Positions 50,694 through 57,204 of a stretch of DNA of 64,000 nucleotides are shown in pieces. The first letter of the stretch is position 1. Each line of letters opens with the position of its first letter. Position numbers and translations under genes: made by a program. Under the pieces are notes generated by a model. The model searched no databases. It had not been told where the DNA came from and saw nothing but the letters and a program-made list of their open reading frames with translations. Source of the DNA: Companilactobacillus sp. (GTDB lineage Bacteria > Bacillota > Bacilli > Lactobacillales > Lactobacillaceae); assembly GCF_022484265.1 (NCBI RefSeq), contig NZ_JAKVLR010000001.1, forward strand, positions 186,001 through 250,000, given 5' to 3'.

Positions 50694-51099
50694 GGGAGAA
50701 CCTGTTGCAGCACCACGTCCAAGGTTTTCAAGGTGGGGAACGTACAATACCCCGAAATATACGAAGTACAAGACGAGTATCGAAGAACAATATCGTGCAG
50801 AGTTCAACGACGAACAACTTTTTGATCGTGGAGAACCATTACGAGTTGAATTGCATTTTTACAGAGGAATACAGAAGTCAGTTTCAAAAAAAGAACACGA
50901 ACGACGAGCAAATCACGAAGTTAGACCTGCGGTCAAGTCTGATATTGACAACTACACAAAATCAATACTCGACGGACTCAAAAAAGCATGGTTTGACGAC
51001 GGGCAAATTGTCGAACTAGTAGCGATCAAAGATTATGACGAAAACCCGAGGGTTGAGGTCAAGGTATCAACAATAAATGAAAACGAGGAGGACGAATAA
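50671..51099 (+). CDS. rusA: RusA-family Holliday junction resolvase
   Basis: Resolves four-way junctions arising during phage replication. ITIKGEPVAAPRPRFSRWG at the N-terminus and KSDIDNYTKSILDGLKKAWFDDGQIVEL carry the conserved Asp residues of the RusA active site. About 142 residues; ATG 50677 (MKITIKG) may be the true start since it matches the family. It overlaps the preceding gene. Confidence 0.93.
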   Translation: MLMKITIKGEPVAAPRPRFSRWGTYNTPKYTKYKTSIEEQYRAEFNDEQLFDRGEPLRVELHFYRGIQKSVSKKEHERRANHEVRPAVKSDIDNYTKSILDGLKKAWFDDGQIVELVAIKDYDENPRVEVKVSTINENEEDE

Positions 51100-51101
51100 A
51101 C

Positions 51102-51671
51102 GTGATAAACAGAACAGTATTAGTTGGCAGATTAACAAGGGACGTTGAATTGCGTTATACGGCAAACGGTAACGCCGTAGCGAGTTTTACAGTCGCAGTC
51201 AACAGAACATTCACGAACTCACAAGGAGAGCGTGAGGCGGACTTTATCAACGTTGTTATGTGGAGGAAAGCTGCGGAGAACTTTGCAAACTTTACTCACA
51301 AGGGATCACTTGTTGGAATTGACGGACGTATTCAAACAAGAACTTATGAAAACGACCAAGGAAACCGTGTTTTTGTAACCGAAGTAGTTGCAGAGAACTT
51401 TTCATTGCTTGAACCAAAATCACACGATCAAGAACAAGGATCAAGACCAACTCAACAACAACCCACAAAACAAGAACCAACTCAATCACAACCGCCTTTG
51501 AAATCAGAACCAACAAAGACGGATATTCCACCACGTCAAAAGTCGTATGAGGAAACAAACGGAATGAATGCAAACGGAACATACGGAAAACAACTGTCAA
51601 GTCAGAACAACGATCCATTTGCAAACAATGGAAACACCATTGATATTACCGACGACGATTTACCATTTTAG
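51102..51671 (+). CDS. ssb: single-stranded DNA-binding protein
   Basis: OB-fold SSB, 189 residues from GTG 51102 with GAGGAGG upstream. INRTVLVGRLTRDVELRYTANGNAVASFTVAVNR is the family signature. A Gln/Pro/Thr-rich linker leads to the acidic tail DDDLPF, which recruits partner enzymes. It protects ssDNA and probably cooperates with RecT. Confidence 0.97.
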   Translation: MINRTVLVGRLTRDVELRYTANGNAVASFTVAVNRTFTNSQGEREADFINVVMWRKAAENFANFTHKGSLVGIDGRIQTRTYENDQGNRVFVTEVVAENFSLLEPKSHDQEQGSRPTQQQPTKQEPTQSQPPLKSEPTKTDIPPRQKSYEETNGMNANGTYGKQLSSQNNDPFANNGNTIDITDDDLPF

Positions 51672-51682
51672 GAGGTTAAACA

Positions 51683-51847
51683 ATGACGGATCAAAATTTA
51701 GCAGTATTTCAAATGAGAGCAAACGGATATTCATTTATCGACATTGCGGACGCCTTGAAGATTTCCGACGAAACAGTGCAAGAGCTAGACAACTACAACC
51801 GAGTTCATGAAAGGGAGTTGCAGTACCAAAGCGACTTTTACGCATAA
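51683..51847 (+). CDS. 54-residue HTH-like phage protein
   Basis: ATG 51683 with AGGAGG twelve bases upstream of it. The product (TDQNLAVFQMRANGYSFIDIADALKISDET) resembles a sigma-4/HTH_23-type helix-turn-helix. It lies between ssb and a protein with repeated HTH-like units. Likely DNA-binding; not assigned to a family. Confidence 0.6.
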   Translation: MTDQNLAVFQMRANGYSFIDIADALKISDETVQELDNYNRVHERELQYQSDFYA

Positions 51848-51849
51848 TC

Positions 51850-52422
51850 ATGGATAAAAAACAGGCATTAGAAATCATTTACGACTTGGAACGGAAATAT
51901 AAAGGTGGGATCATGGGCATTCCAAACGACCACCCTTTGTTGAAGAAAACACAAGCGTGGTATCAAGATAAACAACAAAATTATGTGGCAAAAAATAGAT
52001 ATGACTGGAAGTCTATTCAAGCGGACTTTGACAAGGGTCTAAGGAAATCAGATATTGCCGATAACAACGGGTTATCGCTTAGCAGTTTGAGAAATGGAAT
52101 AAATCAAGGTCTAGTTGATGATACGAAGTGGAAAAGAATTACAAATGCACGGCTTGCAAGGCTTGAAACAATGCACAAGCAAGAACGGAAGCGAGTCAAA
52201 GCACGAGAACAATTCTACAAATACAACTGGAGCGAAGTACAAAAACAGCTCGACAAGGGTACTCCAAAGACTGAAATTTGCAGGATATTCAGCATACAAA
52301 CAGGCGTACTAAAAACAGCAGTTGAGGACGGCTTAATAAGCGATTTACGTTGGAAAAAAGTTAGTAAAAGAGTCAACGCTCGAAAGAGCTATCACAAATT
52401 ACGAAGAAAAGGCGAGGCATAA
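51850..52422 (+). CDS. phage protein with two repeated HTH-like units
   Basis: 190 residues, basic. Two units align: YDWKSIQADFDKGLRKSDIADNNGL with following SSLRNGINQGLVDDTKWKRI, and YNWSEVQKQLDKGTPKTEICRIFSI with following GVLKTAVEDGLISDLRWKKV. They are separated by a basic helix rich in Arg and Lys. Each unit looks like a helix-turn-helix, so it may bind two half-sites. No known family; follows the small HTH gene by 2 bp. Confidence 0.65.
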   Translation: MDKKQALEIIYDLERKYKGGIMGIPNDHPLLKKTQAWYQDKQQNYVAKNRYDWKSIQADFDKGLRKSDIADNNGLSLSSLRNGINQGLVDDTKWKRITNARLARLETMHKQERKRVKAREQFYKYNWSEVQKQLDKGTPKTEICRIFSIQTGVLKTAVEDGLISDLRWKKVSKRVNARKSYHKLRRKGEA

Positions 52423-52423
52423 A

Positions 52424-52543
52424 ATGGTGTATGCACTTTATCATGGTGAGGAGTTCTTGAACGTCGGGTGGAATAAATATTGCACAAGATATTGTAGTTG
52501 GGAACTTGCACGAGAACCAAAAACTATTGGAGGCAGACAATGA
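52424..52543 (+). CDS. 39-residue phage protein, possibly frameshifted
   Basis: ATG 52424 follows the previous stop by 1 bp and the product begins VYALYHGEEFLNVG, like small phage proteins of the YALYKGDEFL type. After that point the frame turns Cys/Trp-rich. Shifting frame gives INIAQDI and a stop at 52546, which looks more protein-like, so a frameshift is possible. The end overlaps the start of the next gene. Confidence 0.4.
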   Translation: MVYALYHGEEFLNVGWNKYCTRYCSWELAREPKTIGGRQ

Positions 52544-52947
52544 ATAAAACAATGAAATATAAATTAAAGCTAGATTACACGGCAGATGAACTAAAGGAAT
52601 TAAAAGAACTCAGTAAAGCTTACGATAGCCCTATGTACGCAATAAGTAAGCTACTCATAGCAAGAACCCACAGTGTCGAAAACTTGCAGGCAAAATATTT
52701 CGCAATTGGACATGAAGACGAGTTTGATCTTATGGCAGACATTAACAACGTGGTAATGGGAACTGCTGTTTTTCCTAATAAACTGTATATTGTTCATGAT
52801 AAAGCCACAGATCACTATATTTATTACAATGAATTATTGGACAATTTACGTTGGAGTCAACTACGGATACCAGATAAAAAGACCAAAAAGGAATGGTTAG
52901 AAATTAACCCAGCATACGAACCAATGCTAGAAGAGGTAGAAGACTAA
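52540..52947 (+). CDS. phage protein of unknown function
   Basis: 135 residues from ATG 52540 with TTGGAGG six bases upstream. Begins with a basic helical stretch (KYKLKLDYTADELKELKELSK), followed by a mixed region. No family recognised. Stop overlaps a possible 19-codon frame (52947-53006) that contains the ribosome site of the next gene. Confidence 0.6.
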   Translation: MNKTMKYKLKLDYTADELKELKELSKAYDSPMYAISKLLIARTHSVENLQAKYFAIGHEDEFDLMADINNVVMGTAVFPNKLYIVHDKATDHYIYYNELLDNLRWSQLRIPDKKTKKEWLEINPAYEPMLEEVED

Positions 52948-52995
52948 TGAAAAACATTGATGGGCGATTGATCCAGTTCACTGTGGAGGTAGATG

Positions 52996-53343
52996 ATGAA
53001 CAATAAATCAGTTCTAAAAGACTTGCTCAAGATAAAACAATTAGTCAGTGACCAAAATTTAATGACTGGCCTATATGATCAACAGTTGAAATCTCTTGAT
53101 ACAGCTATTGATAAAGTAACACCAGTTAAAATGCCAAGGTTGTTCGATGATTGGGTAAAAATAACGAATGATGCACAAAACAAAGAATATTTAATTCAAG
53201 CGCTAATTGGAGAAGTTCATGATTTTTATGTAGACGATGACAAAGAAGTTCTATGCCTAACACGTTGGATTGGTGAGGATCGCGATAATCGTGTAATTCA
53301 ATGCGTCCGAGCAATTCTGGACGGGTACGAGGTTGAAGAATGA
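52996..53343 (+). CDS. DUF1642-like phage protein
   Basis: 115 residues from ATG 52996 (GGAGG at 52985-52989; ATG 52993 is close). The core MPRLFDDWVKITNDAQNKEYLIQAL and the later LTRWIGEDRDNRVIQCVRAILDGYEVEE follow the pattern of DUF1642 proteins common in Lactobacillales phages. Function unknown. Confidence 0.6.
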   Translation: MNNKSVLKDLLKIKQLVSDQNLMTGLYDQQLKSLDTAIDKVTPVKMPRLFDDWVKITNDAQNKEYLIQALIGEVHDFYVDDDKEVLCLTRWIGEDRDNRVIQCVRAILDGYEVEE

Positions 53344-53552
53344 AAGTAAAAAGCTTAATAAACGAATTGAAAAAATATGATCCTAATGCAGAAGTTGATC
53401 CCTATCCAAACTCAAGTCAAACACCATTATGGATTCCTGACTATGATCTTGATAATCAAGTATTTCAAAGTCATAGTATTGCTGAAGAAATTCCAATAAA
53501 ATATTGTCCTATGTGTGGACGTGATTTAAGGAGTGAGCGAAATGTTAGATAA
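53340..53552 (+). CDS. small phage protein with C-terminal CxxC
   Basis: 70 residues; ATG overlaps the previous stop (ATGA). Ends with IKYCPMCGRDLRSE, half of a zinc ribbon. N-terminal KVKSLINELKKYDPNAEV is a known opening for small phage proteins. Function unknown. Confidence 0.6.
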   Translation: MKVKSLINELKKYDPNAEVDPYPNSSQTPLWIPDYDLDNQVFQSHSIAEEIPIKYCPMCGRDLRSERNVR

Positions 53553-53772
53553 CCTATTTGATGATGAATGTGAAAGAAAGACATACACAACAACTTTGAT
53601 TTATAAAGATCATAGAAAGTTTGCCAGAGAAGTCATAGAAAAAGCAGTGAGTACGAAAATACTCTCAAATAATTGGCTATGTGTGGAACTTTTAAATGGA
53701 ACAAAAGGTTATTACAACTTAAAAAATGTTGATAGTTTCTATGTCAGGGAGAATAACAGTGATGATATTTAA
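53542..53772 (+). CDS. phage protein of unknown function
   Basis: 76 residues from ATG 53542, with AAGGAG at 53528-53533 inside the previous gene. Beta-rich C-terminus (WLCVELLNGTKGYYNLKNVDSFYV). No family recognised. Confidence 0.55.
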   Translation: MLDNLFDDECERKTYTTTLIYKDHRKFAREVIEKAVSTKILSNNWLCVELLNGTKGYYNLKNVDSFYVRENNSDDI

Positions 53773-53796
53773 TCCCGTGGATAGGGGGTAAGTGAT

Positions 53797-53874
53797 TTGA
53801 TTACGGAAATGATCATGAAACTCTATTCAATAATTATTCGGATATACGATTTTCTATTCAAACCAAGGGGGTGA
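53797..53874 (+). CDS. 25-residue amphipathic peptide
   Basis: TTG 53797 after AGGGGG. Sequence ITEMIMKLYSIIIRIYDFLF then KPRG: a short hydrophobic helix with a basic end. The coding sequence also carries the AAGGGGG ribosome site for the next gene. Could be a small membrane peptide or merely a leader for coupling. Confidence 0.4.
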   Translation: MITEMIMKLYSIIIRIYDFLFKPRG

Positions 53875-53877
53875 CTA

Positions 53878-54294
53878 ATTATTGAACTATCGAAACGTAA
53901 ACTAGCATATTTGGAAGAATTGTATTCAGATTACACGAACATCAACAATTTAATTGCCACTCGTGTCCTAGAACTCGATCACCCGTGGAAACAGACTGAT
54001 GAAAATATTGGTGGTGGGCGTTCTAGTCACATATCCAGACCACAAGAAGAAATTGTTATCAAGCGTGAGAATGATATTCGGCTCCAGTGGCTATTAAAAT
54101 TGCAGGTAGCTGGTGATAAGGCAGTTGAACAATTTACTGATGAGCAACAGCGCATGTACGAATTGAAATACCTATCGAATGATTATTATGACTGGGAAAT
54201 AGTTGGGGATATCATGGGATGTTCACATACCTCAATCTACCGCAAACGGTATAAATTTCTTGAGTTATTGGGTAAACAAATTGGATATTGCTAA
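53878..54294 (+). CDS. RinA/DUF722-like late transcriptional activator
   Basis: The conserved protein reads IELSKRKLAYLEELYSDY, but the frame upstream holds only ATT codons at 53878 and 53881 before a stop. GGGGG at 53867-53871 is correctly spaced for them, whereas TTG 53911 has no ribosome site. An ATT start is therefore likely. The DENIGGGRSS block and a C-terminal sigma-4-like HTH (FTDEQQRMYELKYLSNDYYDWEIVGDIMGCSHTSIYRKR) fit phage late activators. Position before the packaging genes agrees. Confidence 0.75.
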   Translation: MIELSKRKLAYLEELYSDYTNINNLIATRVLELDHPWKQTDENIGGGRSSHISRPQEEIVIKRENDIRLQWLLKLQVAGDKAVEQFTDEQQRMYELKYLSNDYYDWEIVGDIMGCSHTSIYRKRYKFLELLGKQIGYC

Positions 54295-54344
54295 AGTGGT
54301 ACTAGAATCGCTATTAATACCACCCCAAAAATTTTATTATAGTA

Positions 54345-54363
54345 TTATAGCCTACGGCTATAA
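54345..54363 (+). other. perfect hairpin before the nuclease gene
   Basis: TTATAGCC pairs exactly with GGCTATAA across TAC. No T-run follows; the ribosome binding site of the next gene is 6 bases away. Confidence 0.4.
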
Positions 54364-54380
54364 AATCTGGAGGTAACAGA

Positions 54381-55094
54381 ATGAAAAAGTGTTGGAATTG
54401 CCATCAAGAAATTCCAGATGATGATTTAGTTACTTATGATGGATTATCATTTCATGATCTTTGCAGAGATCAATACATAAGCAAACATGATGATATTACA
54501 CAAGAATATCTAAAACTTAAAACTGTATTGATGTTTGATAGGGCTGTACATCAGATTGGACAATCATCAAACAACGATGATTATTATGAAGAAGCACAGA
54601 TTGTTAAGCAATTTGCTTTAAAGGATTTAAATAAATTTCAATCATCTGATGAAATGATGACAGCTATGGAGTTATTGAAGAATAGAATTCAGATGAAAGC
54701 ACAGTACAAAGTGTTTAATTACCGAGTAGACTTTTTACTTCCAGATTTAAAGGTGTGCTTAGAAATTGATGGCATGCTTAATAACTACAAGCAAATAAAA
54801 GATTCAAAAAGAGATGTAAAAATTCTAAACGCCTTAAATGAAGAAAGTCCAGGATGGGAGTTTGTAAGAATACCAACCGACTTGCTTGAACGAAATATCC
54901 AAAGACTAGTTCCTGCAATCAAGGCGGTTTATAAAGCTAAGCAAGAAGAACGAAGGAAACATAACGGTTTTCTTCCAACTAATTGGTCAGCAACAAACCG
55001 AGCTGCACAAATAAGTGTGGTAAGTCCAGAAGACGACGATTCAACAAAGGCATACAGAATTTTAATCAGTAGAGAGTTAAAGAAACAGATCTAG
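54381..55094 (+). CDS. phage PD-(D/E)XK endonuclease-like protein (DUF559/Vsr-like)
   Basis: 237 residues. An N-terminal knuckle (CWNCHQEI then HDLC) may bind zinc. The central part has YRVDFLLPDLKVCLEIDG, the RVDF...EIDG pattern of Vsr/DUF559-type nucleases, followed by RDVKILNALNEE and a helical C-terminus. GGAGG precedes the ATG. It is the last gene before the tRNA-like region. Nuclease activity and target are inferred. Confidence 0.7.
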   Translation: MKKCWNCHQEIPDDDLVTYDGLSFHDLCRDQYISKHDDITQEYLKLKTVLMFDRAVHQIGQSSNNDDYYEEAQIVKQFALKDLNKFQSSDEMMTAMELLKNRIQMKAQYKVFNYRVDFLLPDLKVCLEIDGMLNNYKQIKDSKRDVKILNALNEESPGWEFVRIPTDLLERNIQRLVPAIKAVYKAKQEERRKHNGFLPTNWSATNRAAQISVVSPEDDDSTKAYRILISRELKKQI

Positions 55095-55226
55095 ACAAGG
55101 ATAGTCTATAAAACCAAAATAAAAATAAAATATTTATAACACAAAGACAGCTTGTCTCTAACTGCAGAAACCGTTCTTTAAAAACAACCGTGAGATAACA
55201 CGTAAAAATCTAGCTCTTTGCTATTT

Positions 55227-55255
55227 TTTGACAGCTTATGATAACGGCTGTCAAA
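55227..55255 (+). other. perfect 9-bp hairpin upstream of the tRNA-like cluster
   Basis: TTTGACAGC (55227-55235) pairs with GCTGTCAAA (55247-55255) across 11 nt, two bases before the first tRNA-like structure. Confidence 0.5.
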
Positions 55256-55257
55256 GT

Positions 55258-55364
55258 GGATAGTGGCGTAAAGGGTAAACGCTATGAATAGTAGACGATT
55301 CGGTGACGACTATTTAGTAAGTCGAGAGTGCACGTCTTGTATGGTTCGATTCCATACCTATCCA
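55258..55364 (+). other. tRNA-like structure 1
   Basis: Acceptor GGATAG/CTATCC (6 bp) stacks on a 6-bp T-stem GTATGG/CCATAC with canonical T-loop TTCGATT, a 12-bp stack as in tRNA. T8 and a perfect D-stem GCGT/ACGC with GGG in the loop are present. The central part, where anticodon and variable arms should be, is 56 nt with a possible CGACT/AGTCG hairpin but no standard 7-nt anticodon loop. Ends ATTG, then a hairpin. Confidence 0.5.
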
Positions 55365-55365
55365 T

Positions 55366-55383
55366 TGATACTTTTTAGTATCA
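55366..55383 (+). other. hairpin after tRNA-like structure 1
   Basis: TGATACT pairs exactly with AGTATCA across TTTT; only weakly T-rich downstream. Confidence 0.45.
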
Positions 55384-55415
55384 TCCCTAATTAATTTTAT
55401 TCTCCTCAACAGGAA

Positions 55416-55471
55416 AGCCATTGGTTAAGTCCACACGAAAACGTGATGATCGTTCGTTCGACATATGGCTA
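55416..55471 (+). other. tRNA-like structure 2 (short)
   Basis: AGCCAT/ATGGCT acceptor-like stem, D-loop-like GGTTAAGT, a CACG-AAAA-CGTG hairpin in the anticodon position and a T-arm position with loop TTCGTT but only 3 bp (TCG/CGA). About 56 nt. Aligns with structure 3. Ends with A then TTG. Confidence 0.35.
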
Positions 55472-55491
55472 TTGATGCCAAAGGGCATCAA
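55472..55491 (+). other. hairpin after tRNA-like structure 2
   Basis: TTGATGCC pairs exactly with GGCATCAA across AAAG. Confidence 0.45.
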
Positions 55492-55514
55492 CATATTTAT
55501 ACTCTTTTCTTGGA

Positions 55515-55571
55515 AGTCATTAGATTAAGTTCCACATTGGCAGGTGGCACCATTCGTTTGGTGCATGACTA
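55515..55571 (+). other. tRNA-like structure 3 (short)
   Basis: Acceptor AGTCAT/ATGACT (6 bp) directly stacked on T-stem GCACCA/TGGTGC (6 bp), a 12-bp stack, with loop TTCGTT. D-loop-like GATTAAGT. The middle is CCAC-loop-GTGG. Total about 57 nt, with no room for a full cloverleaf. Ends with A then TTG. Confidence 0.4.
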
Positions 55572-55716
55572 TTGTGTGTTGTGCCGACGTGGCCAAGCTA
55601 GCTCGACTGGTAACACTCTCGATACAGGTGGTTGTATTTAAATTAGATCTAGGCCTTGTCCATGATTATTTGGTCTCAAACCACAAAGCGGTAATCAGTC
55701 ATGAATGGATATCGTT

Positions 55717-55777
55717 AGGAACGTAGCTCAGTTGGTAGAGCATTGAAACGGCACAGGTTCGAGTCCTGTCGTTCCTA
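55717..55777 (+). other. tRNA-like structure 4 lacking the anticodon arm
   Basis: Perfect 7-bp acceptor AGGAACG/CGTTCCT, T8-A9, perfect D-stem GCTC/GAGC with loop AGTTGGTA, perfect 5-bp T-stem ACAGG/CCTGT with loop TTCGAGT, discriminator A. Between D- and T-arms only ATTGAAACGGC (11 nt) remains instead of about 23, so the anticodon arm is absent. Everything else is intact, which argues against random decay. Confidence 0.6.
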
Positions 55778-55790
55778 TTGCAACAAAAAA

Positions 55791-55823
55791 AGACATCCTT
55801 TATTTAGGGGTGTCCTTTGTTTT
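55791..55823 (+). terminator. terminator after the tRNA-like cluster
   Basis: GACATCC pairs with GGGTGTC (one G-U), followed by CTTTGTTTTA. Confidence 0.5.
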
Positions 55824-55893
55824 ATCTTAATAATTCCAATCGACATCATCTTATTAAAATGGGATTGCAATAGTTATTTTTAGCACGTTACAC

Positions 55894-55926
55894 ATTATCA
55901 AGGTATGCCTTGATAATCTTTTTTTA
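55894..55926 (+). terminator. strong terminator upstream of the late operon
   Basis: ATTATCAAGG pairs exactly with CCTTGATAAT across TATG, then CTTTTTTT. Transcription into the late genes must pass it or start after it, which gives a possible antitermination point. Confidence 0.8.
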
Positions 55927-55941
55927 TTAGGAGGAAAACAA

Positions 55942-56124
55942 ATGAATAATAATAATACATCGCACATAGGCTTTCTAGAACTACTCACTCTCATCTTTGT
56001 GGTTGCTAAGCTGCTATCATTCATCACGTGGTCATGGTGGTTAGCGTTCTTACCAATCATACTTAAAGTAGTGTTAAGTCTTATTGTTGGTTTCATCGAT
56101 GGTATTGCCAATGTTGATGAGTAG
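55942..56124 (+). CDS. small two-span membrane protein
   Basis: 60 residues, ATG 55942 with AGGAGG at 55929-55934. Two hydrophobic helices (FLELLTLIFVVAKLLSFI and LAFLPIILKVVLSLIVGFI) joined by TWSWW. Lies directly after a strong terminator and overlaps the HNH gene. Function unknown; small membrane proteins at this position occur in other Lactobacillales phages. Confidence 0.65.
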   Translation: MNNNNTSHIGFLELLTLIFVVAKLLSFITWSWWLAFLPIILKVVLSLIVGFIDGIANVDE

Positions 56125-56620
56125 ATGTAAACATCTTGGTTGCCATACATTAGTACCACGTGAACAAGTATTCTGTGATGCCCATAAGAGCGATATACAA
56201 CTCTATGAGCAACGTAAGGAAGAACAACGTAAACATATCAAGAGACATACCAAGTCTTATAACAAGCAAGTACGTAGTCAATCAGAAGAACGAAGACAAC
56301 GTGAGTCGTTCTATCATTCAAAGCAATGGAAGAAGATACGTGAGTATGTATTAACGAGAGACAATTACTTATGCCAGTATTGCCTAAGGTTCGGCATTAT
56401 TAGACCCAGCAAGACGGTAGATCACATTGTGCCAGGTCAAGTTGCTCCAGATTTGATAACGGATGTGGATAATCTGTCAACGATTTGTTATTCATGCCAT
56501 AGACGAAAGACGGAATGGGAACAAGGATTTTATAAGACTGGTTATAGAAATGATAAGCAAAAAGTTAAAAAAGATATTTTATTGAAAAATATTTCTGACT
56601 TACCCAATTTTTCAAAATAG
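56111..56620 (+). CDS. HNH endonuclease (packaging-associated)
   Basis: About 169 residues from ATG 56111 (56117 also possible). Zinc-coordinating CQYC and CYSC flank the HNH core TVDHIVPGQVAPDLITDVDNLSTICYSCHRRKT. HNH proteins immediately upstream of terS, as in HK97 gp74, assist terminase in cos cleavage. Position fits this role rather than homing. N-terminal part is basic and helical. Confidence 0.92.
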   Translation: MLMSRCKHLGCHTLVPREQVFCDAHKSDIQLYEQRKEEQRKHIKRHTKSYNKQVRSQSEERRQRESFYHSKQWKKIREYVLTRDNYLCQYCLRFGIIRPSKTVDHIVPGQVAPDLITDVDNLSTICYSCHRRKTEWEQGFYKTGYRNDKQKVKKDILLKNISDLPNFSK

Positions 56621-56622
56621 CC

Positions 56623-56672
56623 CCCGGCCTACTGTCGCAAGGGAGACAGCTCGCACAGTGGGCATGAGCTAA
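56623..56672 (+). other. candidate cos site
   Basis: A GC-rich island in AT-rich DNA between HNH and terS. GCCTACTGT pairs with ACAGTGGGC (one G-U), and within it CTGTC pairs with GACAG. In HK97-like cos phages the cohesive site lies here. No experimentally known cos is matched, so this is inferred from place and structure. Confidence 0.45.
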
Positions 56673-56717
56673 AAAAATAACCCCAAAATCAAAAGTTTTT
56701 ACCTAGGAGGTGATGAT

Positions 56718-57200
56718 ATGAAGCAACCAAATGCAGGGCGGAAGCGCAATTTAGCAGTAGTAGATCCAAAGCATCCAGAGCAGAACAAGAATAAAGAGGC
56801 CCTAATAGAGGCAAATAAGAAATTAAATGAGCTTAATGAAAAACCACCTGCACACTTGCCGAAATATGCAAAACAATTATGGAAAGAGTTGGCTCCTGAA
56901 TTAAATAAGGTAGGTATGGTTACATCCTTAGACAGTACTAACTTTGAATTGTTTTGTATGCAATATCAAGAACATCGTGATGCAGTTAATACTATAAAGA
57001 AATATGGAAGTGTATATGAGGATTCAAATGGGAATTTGAAAAAGAATCCAGCCGTTAACGTTGCTGATACAGCTACAAAAAATTTAAGATCACTAGGCAT
57101 GATTTTAGGTATCGATTATAATTCACGTTCACAGAATGCTAATACGGAATCGGATAACAATATAGATATTAATGAAGCGATGAAGGCGTTTGGTGGTTAA
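56718..57200 (+). CDS. terS: phage terminase small subunit (P27 family)
   Basis: 160 residues. Recognises the packaging site and hands DNA to TerL. The opening NAGRKRNLAVVDPKHPE and the helical core PPAHLPKYAKQLWKELAPELNKVGMVTSLDS fit the P27/Terminase_4 family. AGGAGGTG precedes ATG 56718. Its end overlaps an earlier in-frame GTG of terL. Confidence 0.92.
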   Translation: MKQPNAGRKRNLAVVDPKHPEQNKNKEALIEANKKLNELNEKPPAHLPKYAKQLWKELAPELNKVGMVTSLDSTNFELFCMQYQEHRDAVNTIKKYGSVYEDSNGNLKKNPAVNVADTATKNLRSLGMILGIDYNSRSQNANTESDNNIDINEAMKAFGG

Positions 57201-57204
57201 TGTT

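Larger units (their letters stand above)
55095..55941 (+). other. gene-poor prophage region with tRNA-like structures
   Basis: About 850 bp without a convincing protein gene; the only sizeable frame (55544-55726) has no ribosome site and atypical composition. It holds at least four tRNA-like foldings and several hairpins, listed separately. The part 55572-55716 contains further tRNA-reminiscent pieces (GCTCGACTGGTAA) but no fold I can defend. Confidence 0.6.

Noticed and set aside
52947..53006. 19-codon frame between two phage genes
   Set aside because: It overlaps the previous stop (TAATG) and carries the next ribosome site, but it is too short and has no ribosome site of its own; it is mentioned only in the neighbouring entry.
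55228..55242. TTGACA followed by TATGAT as a promoter for the tRNA-like cluster
   Set aside because: The spacing between the two boxes is only 3 bp, and TTGACA is part of the 9-bp hairpin stem.
55544..55726. 60-residue open frame in the tRNA-like region
   Set aside because: No ribosome binding site, Cys/Val-rich atypical sequence, and it runs across the third tRNA-like structure.
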